This document shows positions 11,820 through 22,019 of a stretch of DNA of 64,000 nt, one piece after another. This stretch comes from Leucocoprinus leucothites (lineage: Eukaryota > Basidiomycota > Agaricomycetes > Agaricales > Agaricaceae), in assembly GCA_013368445.1 (NCBI GenBank), contig JAACJO010000002.1:2480001-2544000 (forward strand), read 5' to 3'. The notes beneath the pieces are model-generated. The model was not told where the DNA came from and made no database searches. It saw only the letters and a program-made list of their open reading frames with translations. Position 1 is the first letter of the stretch, and each line of letters begins with the position of its first letter. The position numbers and the translations under genes are program-made.

Positions 11820-12473
11820 GTGACGCCGGCCCGGTCCTAAGCTGGCGCGATAAGTATCGAGTTGATCTTATCAAAGGGGACTCCTTCTCGGTAAGCGACA
11901 AAGTCGTTTACTAAGTCAGAGTTATAATACGACGATTATAGAGTTAAGACTTTAGTAATTGAGATCTTAGAGCTTAAGTTCAATTCGACTTTGTATAGAT
12001 AAAGGCTCGTATTGAGTCTCCACCTAACCAAGTAGAAACAATGTTTCTCCTTGGTAGATGTCGACGACTTATATACGATACAAGTCGGTATCTATTATTA
12101 ACTAGGGCTAAGGGCTTCTAATGAAAGAAGAGAAGCGTACAGCTTCCTTAACGCTAATTAAACTATATAAGACGCAATCTGTCAAAGAAGCTTTAGAAGT
12201 TCTTCTAAAGAAGTTCTTCTTTGATCATTTGATCGATCACAAGGTAAGTCCAAATATAGCGCAGCTATATTTAACAATCACATGTCATCAAAATAACAAC
12301 AAAACCAAACAAGTCATAATGAGTCATAATTAGACAAAGTAAACGAGTCAAAACAAACGAGAAATACAAGAACAAATAAGAAGAAACATAATTGCGATAT
12401 TACTTAAGTAAAGCTAATATCGACTTCGTATTATAGATGGAACAAATGCTAGATATAATCAATATACATAACA
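11820..12473 (+). repeat. Unidentified 654-bp insertion, copy 1 (in gag)
   Basis: Starts GTGACGCCGGCC and ends ATACATAACA, and interrupts gag between the codons of AVI and VAPVMDADNN. Deleting exactly this segment rejoins the frame. Flanks show no target duplication, no terminal inverted repeat is evident, and the ends do not form a GT-AG intron. It contains a small ORF (12121-12333, MKEEKRTASLTLIKL), AT-rich stretches and direct repeats of GAAGTTCTTCT. It could be an old solo LTR, a Crypton-like or other duplication-free element; I do not recognise it. Confidence 0.75.
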
Positions 12474-15400
12474 GTTGCTCCAGTCATGGACGCTGACAAT
12501 AACATCACGAATGCTGCTGAAGCTGCTGCTTCCCATGCACTTCGTACTGAGGAAGAATGTCGACGAAACTTCTTAGAACAATCTGCGATTGGCATGCTGA
12601 TCCAAGCTGTCCCAGATTCCATGCTCCATTTGATCGTCCAAGGAGATCCCACCACCACTTGGGATGAACTCCAATGCCTTTACGGCGTCCAAGGTCCTGC
12701 ATCCGTTTATGGCAACTTCGTCCGCGCCGTCTCCTGGTCTCTCCCCGGAAACATGGATCCGGCTCAGTCCATCGCTGAGCTTGAATCTCTATTCACTCGG
12801 ATAGAAGGCGCGACCGCGTGACTTCCTGAGGTGATCCGTGCCATGATTCTGCTTCACGCTGTCCCGCAAGGGATGGAAACCTTAGCGCAGTCTATCCTTG
12901 TGAACCGAACGCAAATGTCCCAGCTCACATGGGATCTGGTCTGTAGCGCCATCCAGGCTGCTTGGTCCCAGAAGATGACTGCTTCCGCTTCTCGCGCTGG
13001 CCGCTCCAACGGCCAATGGCAGCAGAACCGGAACCCCGGCAATCAACAACGCCAGGGGCAAGGACAACAAGGGCCGTTTTGATCACAGCCCCAGCAGCAG
13101 CCACAGCAGCAGCAGCCTCCTAATCAGGGCGCTGGCCAGAAGCCTGGTAACCCCCAATCTGGCAATCCCGGCGGAGATGGCAAGAAAGGAAAACGCAGTA
13201 AGAGAGGAGGCAAAAAAGGTAAGGGCGCTGCTAATGAAGCTGCGACCGATGCCGACACCTCCAACTCCTCTGGAGTCACCACCATCGCTCCTCAATATGG
13301 CGCTTCCAGTGCCATCGGTTTTGCTGCCCCCGCTATCGCTAACCGTCCTCTCCTCGCGAACCAGATCGCCTCGCTGGCAGAACTGGTTAACGCAAGCCCT
13401 TCATCATCCACATGCCACCTTGTTGCAGAAGCGCAAAAGAATACACCGCGGCTTCAGGAGCGAATCTCCAAATCTCCTCAGTCCGAGGGATATCATCACA
13501 GAAGCTCGAAAGCTACCAAGGATAAAGTGCTAAAGATTTGGGATAAAAGGCTCGCTGACCTTGCGGTCGAAGCCGAAACAACGGGCTCCATTATTGAGGA
13601 AATTCCTTATTATGGAGGAGATATGGACGAATGCCCACCGTTGCCGAGATTAACACTTCCAGCTGATCCGATGCTCGAATCCAACTCCGAGGGGGAGGAT
13701 TCTGACAGGTGGACTTCTGGGTTGTGGACAACGCAAGTCTTTTCTTCTATCTCTGATTGGATTAACACTGATACGGTGATGCCACAGCATGACCAAGAAA
13801 GGGCCTGTCACCCCACTCGAGCCCGCTCCCATGTGAGCGCTCCTGGCCACGCTGAACATTTTCGCGGACTAGTTACATTGTCTCCAGCTCCTGTATATAC
13901 TTGTCTTGTATCGCGCACTATTTCGGTCACCCCTGTGGGGCTTTTATTAAATTGTGATTTGACCTCTGTGCCGTGCTGTGTAAATCTATCTAAGTGTGAG
14001 AAAGCTTTATGTTGCCACTGTAAGGGAAAGAAAGCGCCTTCACGGGCTGCTTCTTGGATTCTTGATTCGGGTGCTTCCACACATTTCACACCCTATTTGG
14101 ACGATTTTTCTACAATCGAAATGGGGAAATTTGGTGAAATTCAGACAGCTAACAAAAACGCTCCCCTATCTATATCGGGTCGAGGCACTGTCTTGATCGA
14201 ACACGAGATCCATGATAACGGAAAGACAATCACTGCGGTGACTTCATTGTCCCCTGTGTTCTATGTAAAGGGTATGCATGATCGCCTCATGTCTGCTGGT
14301 CAACTCCTGGAATCCGGGTTGCGCAGTGAGGCTGATAAACATGGTACTATCTTTCAGGATGAGTCAGGCAATGCCATTTTATCAGCAGCTCCTCGTTCTG
14401 AGTGGCAGCCTATGCTACAAACAGTAAGATGTCGAATTGTACATTCGAATGCTTCGAGCCACGTCGCTCAGCATCCTGACTATAACATCTGGCATCAACG
14501 TTTAGGACATCCATCTAATCGCGTGTTGAGCAAAACTACTGACTCCACGTTGAATGGACCTCAGGTTTCAATTCCCAATCATTTGCGCCCTTGTACAGGC
14601 TGCATGAAAGGGAAGATGCACCAGAAACCCTTTAACAATAACCCAATTCGGGCAAAAGAAGCCTTTGAGCACGTTCACAGTGATCTCTTTGAGCTCCCCA
14701 TCGTATCTTATCACAAGTACAAATGGGTCATGACCTTATTGGATGATTACTCCTCATTTGCCCACGTGGTGCTTCTGCGATCAAAAGCTGAAGCAGCTCC
14801 CCGCATGGTTGAGCTTCTAACTTACGTTCAGAACCAATTTGGCAAATCAATTCGTCGATTTACATCTGATCGAGGAGGAGAATTCGTAGCAGGTACCCTG
14901 CAAGATTATCTTAGGATGAAAGGAATTGAGTTCACACTGAGTGCGCCCTGCGTCCATCAACAGAATGGGCGAGCAGAAAGATTGAATCGAACACTGCATG
15001 AGAAGGCACAAGCCATGCGACTTCACACGTGTCTTCCAGATTCATGGTGGGATTTCGCAATTAACACCACAACCCATATCTATAATTGCACATCGATGAA
15101 CTGCATCCAATGGAAAACTCCGTTTGAGTTAGTACATGGACATAAACCTGACATCAGTCACCTACGAGTATTCGGTTGTGCTGCATATGTGTTCCTTCCA
15201 GACGAAATGCACCCAAATAAATTATCTGCGAAATCTGAACTGATGATCTTCATTGGATATGATCGGGAGAAGAATTATATCTTTCTCTGCCATACTTGAG
15301 GGAACGCCGAGTTTATCTCGCCGACTGTCATCTTTGATGAAAAGATGTTCCCTAAATGTCCAGATCAAAAACCCGCGGTTTACCCCGAGCCGCCTCGCAC

Positions 15401-15755
15401 TGAGATTCCTCCAATCTCGACTATTCCGAATGTTCCATATGTAGACCATCCGCCTACACCTCGAGGAGGAGAGCCGCCTCGTGCGCCTTCACCTCGTGCT
15501 CCCCCATGCCCTAAAACACCTTCGCCTCCTAGATCGCCAAGCCCACCTCTTTCTTACACTGATCCGGAAGATCGCGATCCAAAAGAAGAGGTGTTTTTGT
15601 GACGCCGGCCCGGTCCTAAGCTGGCGCGATAAGTATCGAGTTGATCTTATCAAAGGGGACTCCTTCTCGGTAAGCGACAAAGTCGTTTACTAAGTCAGAG
15701 TTATAATATGGTGATTATAGAGTTAAGACTTTAGTAATTGAGATCTTAGAGCTTA

Positions 15756-15970
15756 CAGTGGCTCAAAAAACTGTCCCAATGTTTTCGCATTTTGGACATA
15801 TTTGCTAATACCAGGGCAGATATATGGCCTAGCATCCTGAAAATATTCACACAGGTACCTTGACATATTGGGCGCATATATTCCCATGATCACATGACCT
15901 TGTCCATCAATGAATTAATAATGAATTATCGAAAATATCTACTCATTGGGACAGTTTTTTGACCCCCTGT
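15756..15970 (+). repeat. Left 215-bp inverted repeat arm of Tc1 element
   Basis: Identical in inverted orientation to 17134-17348 except one C/T near the inner end. The arm is itself bounded by inverted copies of a 26-bp terminus (core TCAAAAAACTGTCCCAATG, two mismatches outside the core), so each arm has the architecture of a MITE. Confidence 0.9.
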
Positions 15971-16102
15971 CAGCCTCCCAGTATCTACCTTGTAACATGC
16001 CAGGGGAGCATCAGGGCAGGCGTGGGAGTAATAAACAAGATCATGTGACCTTGGTTGACATGTTGAGATGGCTACAACTGTCTTTCTTCCTGCCACTACA
16101 TC

Positions 16103-17122
16103 ATGAAAGCTATCTCCTCTACCCAATACTCCCAAGTCACTTCTCTTCTCAAAGATGGCTATTCCTTGCGCCAGATTGAACATAAAACTGGTCTAGGAAA
16201 GTCTACTGTTGGGAGGATCAAGAAAGAAGTTGATGGGGACAAGGAAAACAACAAGGGAGGACGTCCTTCCAAGCTTTCTCCTCGTGATAAAAAAGCAATA
16301 ATTCACCAAATAACCTCTGGAAAGCTAGACAATGCTGTCCAGGCTACAACTTTCATTAACTCTACTCTGTCTGACCCTGTCACACCCCAAACTGTCAGAA
16401 ATACCCTTCAGGATAATGGATTTCGCTCTGTAACCAAGATCAAACAACCTCTACTCAAAAAGCGACATCGTGAGGAACGCCTTGACTTTGCACATGAACA
16501 TAGGAATTGGACAGTGGAGGACTGGAAGAGGGTGTTGTGGACAGATGAAACAAAGATCAACAGGATTGGGTCAGATGGAAAGGTGTATACCTGGAAGGAG
16601 AGGGGGGAACCACTGTCAGATAGGACTACTCTCCCTACTGTCAAACATGGAGGAGGTGGTAACATGATGGTGTGGGGGTGTATGGGGTGGAATGGGGTAG
16701 GAAAGCTGATAGAGGTTCAAGGGAATATGGATGCAGTGCAATACTGCGAGATTTTGGACAATGGGGTGGTGGAAAGCTTTGAAAAGTTGGAGATGGAGGA
16801 GGAGGAGAGGATATTCCAGCAGGATAATGACCCAAAACACACCTCAAAACTGGGACAACAATGGTTTGTGGACAACAACATTCAAGTTCTACCATGGCCT
16901 GCACAATCCCCTGACCTAAATCCCATTGAACACCTCTGGACCTACCTGAAGGACCAGCTGAAGGCATATGAAAGACCACCCAAGGGAGTATTTGAATTGT
17001 GGGAGAGGCTAGTAGAGGAGTGGAATAAGATTCCAGCAGAAAGGTGCCAAAGGCTGATAGAAAGCATGCCCAGAAGGATTGAGGCAGTTATCAGGGCAAG
17101 AGGAGGTCATACAAAGTATTGA
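16103..17122 (+). CDS. Tc1-type transposase
   Basis: Intact 339-residue ORF from ATG 16103 to TGA 17120-17122. N-terminal helix-turn-helix (YSLRQIEHKTGLGKSTVGRI, about residues 19-38), then GRPSKLSPRDKK and a second HTH region. The catalytic domain has WTDETKINRIG (Asp about residue 148), QQDNDPKHTS (second Asp) and SPDLNPIEHLW (Glu 34 residues after the second Asp), the DD34E signature of Tc1. It catalyses cut-and-paste transposition at TA sites by binding the element ends. Length fits the family. No stop or frameshift, unlike every older layer around it. Confidence 0.93.
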   Translation: MKAISSTQYSQVTSLLKDGYSLRQIEHKTGLGKSTVGRIKKEVDGDKENNKGGRPSKLSPRDKKAIIHQITSGKLDNAVQATTFINSTLSDPVTPQTVRNTLQDNGFRSVTKIKQPLLKKRHREERLDFAHEHRNWTVEDWKRVLWTDETKINRIGSDGKVYTWKERGEPLSDRTTLPTVKHGGGGNMMVWGCMGWNGVGKLIEVQGNMDAVQYCEILDNGVVESFEKLEMEEEERIFQQDNDPKHTSKLGQQWFVDNNIQVLPWPAQSPDLNPIEHLWTYLKDQLKAYERPPKGVFELWERLVEEWNKIPAERCQRLIESMPRRIEAVIRARGGHTKY

Positions 17123-17133
17123 GTAGGTAGATA

Positions 17134-17348
17134 ACAGAGGGTCAAAAAACTGTCCCAATGAGTAGATATTTTCGATAATTCATTATTAATTCATTGATGG
17201 ACAAGGTCATGTGATCATGGGAATATATGCGCCCAATATGTCAAGGTACCTGTGTGAATATTTTCAGGATGCTAGGCCATATATCTGCCCTGGTATTAGC
17301 AAATATGTCCAAAATGCGAAAACATTGGGACAGTTTTTTGAGCCACTG
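17134..17348 (-). repeat. Right 215-bp inverted repeat arm of Tc1 element
   Basis: Inverted copy of 15756-15970. It begins 12 bp after the transposase stop and ends at the TA duplication. Confidence 0.9.
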
Positions 17349-19933
17349 TAAGTTCAATTCGACTTTGTATAGATAAAGGCTCATATTGAGTCTCCACCTA
17401 ACCAAGTAGAAACGATGTTTCTCCTTGGTAGATGTCGACGACTTATATACGATACAAGTTGGTATCTATTATTAACTAGGGCTAAGGGCTTCTAATGAAA
17501 GAAGAGAAGCGTACAGCTTCCTTAACACTAATTAAACTATATAAGACGCGATCTGTCAAAGAAGCTTTAGAAGTTCTTCTAAAGAAGTTCTTCTTTGATC
17601 ATTTGATCGATCACAAGGTAAGTCCAAATATAGCGCAGCTATATTTAACAATCACATGTCATCAAAATACAAACAAAACCAAACAAGTCATAACAAGACA
17701 AAGTAAACAAGTCAAAACTAATCAAGAAAATACAAGAACAAATAAGAAGAAACATAATTGCGATATTACTTAAGTAAAGCTAATATCGACTTCGTATTAT
17801 AGATGGAACAAATGCTAGATATAATCAATATACATAACAAGAGGAAGAAGAAGTCGAGTTACCTCCTTCTCCTGGACCTTTGCGAAAGGAACCTGGTCCA
17901 CGTAAACGTGCTCGGTCTCCATCTCCACCTGAGGTACCGCCACCGCGACCTTCGGTCCAGGATGATCTTGATGCACTAGAACGGCTTGACCGCTGGGTCA
18001 CTGAACATGAAAATCGCTGTTCTAGGCGAAATGTTCAACCTCCGAACAGACTAGGAAATGTGTATGGTGATAGGAGCGACCCTCTTGATGTCATCCAACA
18101 ATATAGGGAACTCAATCCTAACTTACCACGCAATCGTGCTCAATATCGACCTATTCCTGGAGCAATTTCCGATGAGGAAGCTCGGAATAGATTACAAAAT
18201 TGGAATATCCCTCACCCAGATAGTAGTATCAACAATAAACCGTCATCTACCGATTTTGCGAAGTTCATGAAGGAAGGGGGGGTAAAATTAGTTGATTTCC
18301 TTCTCGCACAACGCGCCAACGGGCCAGTTCCCGAACAGTTTCGAGATATCGCGAACTTAGACGCTGAAACTCAAACTAAATGGCAAAAAGCGATGCTTGA
18401 GGAATTAAACGCACTTCACAAGTGAGGTGTATACGAGCTCGTTGATCTCCCAAAAGGAAGAAGAGCTATCAAAAATAGATGGGTTTACAACATCAAGTCT
18501 GATAATCAATATCGCTCTCGCCTTGTTGCGAAAGGGTTCTCCCAAATCGAGGGAATCGACTTCGATGAACTCTTTTCTCCAGTTGTCCGATATGAGACCG
18601 CGCGCCTACTTCTTGGCATTGCAGTGCTTGAGGACTTTGACCTTCACTCTGTTGACATCAAAACAGCCTATTTATATGGTGATCTGGATGAAGAGATCTA
18701 CATGGAGCAGCCAGAAGGATTCTGACTTCCTGGCCATGAGAAGAAAGTCTGGAGATTACGCAAAGCGATCTATGGTCTAAAACAAGCTGGCTTATCTTGG
18801 TGGAAAGCACTCACTTCATCAATGCTGAAACTTGGATTCAAGCGCTGTAAATCCGATGCTGGCGTTTACCATTTCACACATCCCAAGACTGGCGAGCGTG
18901 TCTTTGCGGTCATATATGTGGATGATGTTTTCTTTATGGGTAATAAGAATTCCCTGCTCCTCTCCGAGTTGAAGCAAAAATTCATGACCACTTGGGAATG
19001 TCGTGACCAAGGTGAACTCTCCGAGTTCCTAGGCATGAACATATCACGCGATCGAAAAGAGAGAAAACTCTATATAGATCAAGTGAAATACCTCAATAAG
19101 GTTCTTGAGAAGTTTGAAATTCCCAAAGGCGCGAAATTTACACCACTGCCATCCAGATTCGTCTTTGAACCCTATGTCAACAAGGTAGATCCTAAGTTTA
19201 GGACTCGTTACCAACAGTTAGTCGGATCGCTGATGTATCTTATGATCGGATCGAGACCTGACATATCCTTTGCAGTTGTCAAACTCTCCCAGCAATCTGC
19301 TGCCCCTTCCAATGCGCACTTCCGGGCTGGACTCCATGTGCTGCAATATTTGTGATCAATGCGCAATTATCGACTTGTCTTTGATGGAGCTTCTAATCAG
19401 GCCATCATTGCTTGTTCCGATAGTGATTGGGCGCAAGACGGACAGTCTTGACGATCTGTCACAGGTAATTTTGTCACAATAGCATGTGGACCTGTAAGCT
19501 GGCTTAGCTGCAAGCAGAAAACTGTTGCTTTGTCATCTACTGAAGCTGAGTATATGGCGCTATCTGATTGCAGCTGCCAGTTGATGTGGATTCGACAACT
19601 TCTCGAAGAGATAGGTTTTAAAATACCTGCTCCGATTCTCTATGGTGATAATATCGGATCTATCTTCTGGAGCGAGAACCCTGTTCAAGAAAAATGCTCG
19701 AAGCATATTGATATATGATACCACTATATCCGAGATATCATTGAAGAAGGCTCCGTTGAGTTGGAATTTATCGAGGGCTCAAACAACCCTGCCGATATTC
19801 TGACAAAAAACCTCGGTTCAATTCTCTTCAATAAATTTGTTTATTCTCTGGGTATTGAATTTCTTTAGCGCTTTACTAGCTGCTTAAATGAAGCACTTTC
19901 ATAGTCGCTCAATTATGCATCTCCCACCATTTT

Positions 19934-19946
19934 GAGTGAGGAGGAG
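19934..19946 (+). other. Polypurine tract of Copia element
   Basis: GAGTGAGGAGGAG abuts the 3' LTR and is the expected start point for plus-strand DNA synthesis. Confidence 0.75.
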
Positions 19947-20319
19947 TGTTGAATCACGTGCGCGTTTACATGCTGCTATACTTGTGTTCACTCTCAATTA
20001 TGACATATGCATTCTATTATTAGATACCACTATGTTTACGCACCGATACTTCGTGCAGACGATACATGTTTTACTATACGTTTTACTTGTACCCTTTACC
20101 ACCTCGAAATGATGGTGTAATACTCTCTTTATAGTAGAAATTATTCGAACTCTTTAGTATAAATACCTTGTATTTTCTTCGATATTCTACAGTCAATTCT
20201 ATAGTCTCAGTCGCAACTACTACTTACAACAACTCCCATAACAGACCAACTGCCTAGTAAAGTGAGTCTCGACCTCGTCGTCTACCTTCACCGCTACGCT
20301 CCCCGTTGCTGCTTCGACA
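19947..20319 (+). repeat. Copia 3' LTR
   Basis: 373 bp, same termini as the 5' LTR and followed by AAATA. Nine transitions separate the two LTRs. Confidence 0.93.
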
Positions 20320-20880
20320 AAATAATGCAAGAGGATGGTTTCCAGTACTCATTTATATACTTCTTATAACTACTACAGGAGTTTTACAGTTGCCAGATGG
20401 ATTCTACAATGGCCATTGAGGCAACAATGGGCACAATGATGGGGACAATGGACAGCTGCTGTCACGCTCTGTCACGCTTCACCATTGAGGTGATCTCTGG
20501 ACCCAAAGTATTGTTCTGAACAATGCAGTTCGTAATCAATAAGCACCAAAGTTTGCAGGTGTACTCCTTCATAATATCCATGCATTATTTACTCTGAATT
20601 TCGCTTCTAAATCAGACAGAAGATGAAGAAATACTCAATCTTAAATTCAAGAACTTTGGAAAAACATACAAAAACCTCTATTCCACCTCTAACAGGGGTA
20701 GATATACTCCAAGAATATTACTACAAGTACATCTACCATACATGCATTGCACGTAGTAAAAGATTTGGTGTAATTCTGTGCAGGGGACGTAGAAATCTAC
20801 TTTGTACAAGTGAGTGATGGTGTACGCGTGACCGGTCTATTACTGTATATCTTCGGTATCATAGACTGGGAACAACGAAC

Positions 20881-21167
20881 CTGACTATTAATTAATTTGT
20901 AGCCAAAGACATCCGAGAGGAAAAGGACGGCTTTGTCCCTGGGATAATCAACAGCAGGAGTGGCAACGTAGACATCGACGCCATTGATGGTGGTCTTCTT
21001 GCCTGTGAACAAGAAAGGATTTAGGCCCAACAACAGCTACAAGGCGATGAACAAGGGCGTACCCTCAGGCGTGCCCTCATGTTTAACACCTACATCAATC
21101 AGCGCGACTACATAATAATATGCTGACCTGTGAACTCACCGCTAATACAATGCTTGCAGAGACTCAT
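20881..21167 (-). pseudogene. Dienelactone hydrolase, 5' half (exons 1-3)
   Basis: ATG at 21167 starts MSLCKHCISG (exon 1). A micro-exon then gives VKHEGTPEG, and exon 3 (bottom edge 20881) gives KKTTINGVDVYVATPAVDYPRDKAVLFLSDVFGYKLINSQ, all closely matching the intact paralogue at 27002-28182. Its donor GTTCGTTG leads into the intron split by the transposon nest; the remaining exons are at 7454-8398. On its own it would encode only about 59 residues and no catalytic residue. Confidence 0.75.
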
Positions 21168-22019
21168 TTCGTGGTAAGATAATAGGTACAAGCACTCCTG
21201 GGAGTATTTGTGCCGTTCGCTGGGAATGCTGTATACGGGCCGGCTAGGCTAAATGTAGTGGATAGCTTGTGGCACTTGGAAATCGTTGTGACCCGATCTG
21301 GTGGGGGAAAAGCAAACACAAGCCAACGCATCAGCGCGTCACCACCCAATGAAAATTGACCGGTAGCGTTGATATATTTTTCAACATTCGCTATGCCTCA
21401 ATTTCTATGAAAATGCTATGAACAACTTAGCTTCAGATGCCACTTGCCCGCAAGGTCTTGAATACTTTCCCGCTCCTTTATCAGCTTTAATAGAACCACT
21501 ATCAAACGGTGTTCGTCGCCGGGTTTGAAGTCCATTTTTGTAAATCTTCTTTTGGGCTATGAGACCGAATTAAGCAGGGAGTCGACGAGCGGTACGGAGG
21601 ACCAGCTATCACGTGATCGTCCAGATTTGATGTTTTTTATGATTCGGTAGGAGAGTACAGGTCTATGTGTCGCCATTGATCAACGTTCAACCTGGTCTGC
21701 AATAGCCATGGGAGAGCCGTTAGAACTGGTTGTGACATTTGCTACAAAAATTATCGGAGGTGCTTGCAGAGCCGAGTATGGATGGAGAAGGTGAGATTGG
21801 ATGAGTGTAGTGGTGCTCGAGAGCACCTTGGTACAAGCATAGTCACGAACAAGTGTTCGTATGTCCATGCAACGAATAAACACAAGCGAAGCTTTGAAGC
21901 ATCTCGACAATAACTCCGAGACGCTGAGCACGTGAGCATTCGATTTGGACTCAATTGACGCCGGCTTTCGCCAGTTCCCTTCTTCAAAGTTTCAACATTC
22001 CACCTGCAAAATCAATTCA
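21168..22019. other. Intergenic region between broken DLH and F-box relic
   Basis: Should hold the promoters of two divergent genes. From about 21780 it is the upstream part of a tandem duplication (second copy from about 24562), including an imperfect palindrome GGTGCT-N4-AGCACC present in both copies with different loops (near 21813 and 24594). No gene seen. Confidence 0.45.

Larger units (their letters stand above)
15756..17348 (+). mobile_element. Tc1/mariner element with 215-bp foldback ends
   Basis: A 1593-bp element flanked by the TA duplication (15754-15755, 17349-17350). It has 215-bp terminal inverted repeats differing at one base and an uninterrupted transposase ORF. This makes it the youngest layer of the nest and possibly still mobile. 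Confidence 0.93.
15599..17839 (+). repeat. Unidentified 654-bp insertion, copy 2 (in pol), carrying a Tc1 element
   Basis: Near-identical to copy 1: outside a short indel-rich stretch near the small ORF end I see about eight substitutions, seven of CpG type. It interrupts pol between the integrase C-terminus (PKEEVFL) and the acidic EEEEVELPP before reverse transcriptase. Removing 15599-17839 again restores the frame. It is split at a TA by the Tc1 element 15756-17348. The small ORF recurs at 17495-17773 with a longer, diverged tail. Confidence 0.75.
11637..19868 (+). pseudogene. Copia gag-pol polyprotein, multiply interrupted
   Basis: A single reading frame once ran from ATG 11637 to the TAG at 19866-19868. 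Gag: MSSINNGASRIPILQG onward, with the Gln-rich and Lys/Gly-rich stretch at 13040-13230. Protease: LDSGASTHF near 14060. Integrase: zinc part (WHQRLGH, CTGCMKG), core with HSDLFE, TSDRGGEF and NGRAERLNR. Reverse transcriptase: GFSQIEGIDFDELFSP, YVDDVFFMGN. RNase H: SSTEAEYMALSDC. The frame is broken by the 654-bp insertions at 11820 and 15599 and by eight in-frame stops, all TGA (12819, 13080, 15297, 18423, 18723, 19353, 19449 and 19714, approximate first bases). Several sit where Arg is expected, consistent with CGA to TGA. Precise removal of the insertions restores the frame. Not autonomous now. Confidence 0.88.
11004..20319 (+). mobile_element. Ty1/Copia LTR retrotransposon
   Basis: A complete element of 9316 bp: two 373-bp LTRs starting TGTTGAA and ending TTCGACA, flanked by the 5-bp target duplication AAATA (10999-11003 and 20320-20324). 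It has a primer-binding site directly after the 5' LTR, a purine tract directly before the 3' LTR, and gag-protease-integrase-RT-RNase H order, which defines Copia. About 2.9 kb of its length is not its own: a 654-bp insertion at 11820 and the second copy of that sequence at 15599, which itself carries a Tc1 element. It sits in the 5' flank of the pogo-like transposase. Confidence 0.93.
8434..20845 (-). mobile_element. Pogo-like Tc1/mariner-superfamily transposon, split by a Copia element
   Basis: Termini are CAGTAATAGATC at 8434 and GGTCTATTACTG ending at 20845, forming an imperfect inverted repeat of about 27 bp whose mismatches are largely transitions. Both ends abut TA (8432-8433 and 20846-20847), the target duplication of this superfamily. 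Removing 8434-20847 rejoins DLH intron 3 at about 68 bp, the same length as intron 3 of the intact paralogue and still similar in sequence. The insertion includes the 9316-bp Copia element and its 5-bp duplication, so the pogo-like element itself is about 3.1 kb. Its transposase lies at 8829-10981, and its 5' flank (20325-20845) now sits beyond the Copia element. Confidence 0.8.

Noticed and set aside
11820..12473. 654-bp insertion as a spliceosomal intron
   Set aside because: It starts GT and its exact removal restores the frame, but it ends ACA in both copies; no AG lies at the position needed for frame restoration.
13650..14089. Antisense frames within Copia pol
   Set aside because: They are shadows of the protease/integrase frame, which has clear catalytic motifs on the plus strand.
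15599..17839. 654-bp insertion as a solo LTR
   Set aside because: Copy 2 can be read as TG...CA, but copy 1 lacks the leading T and neither copy has a target duplication, so I left it unclassified.
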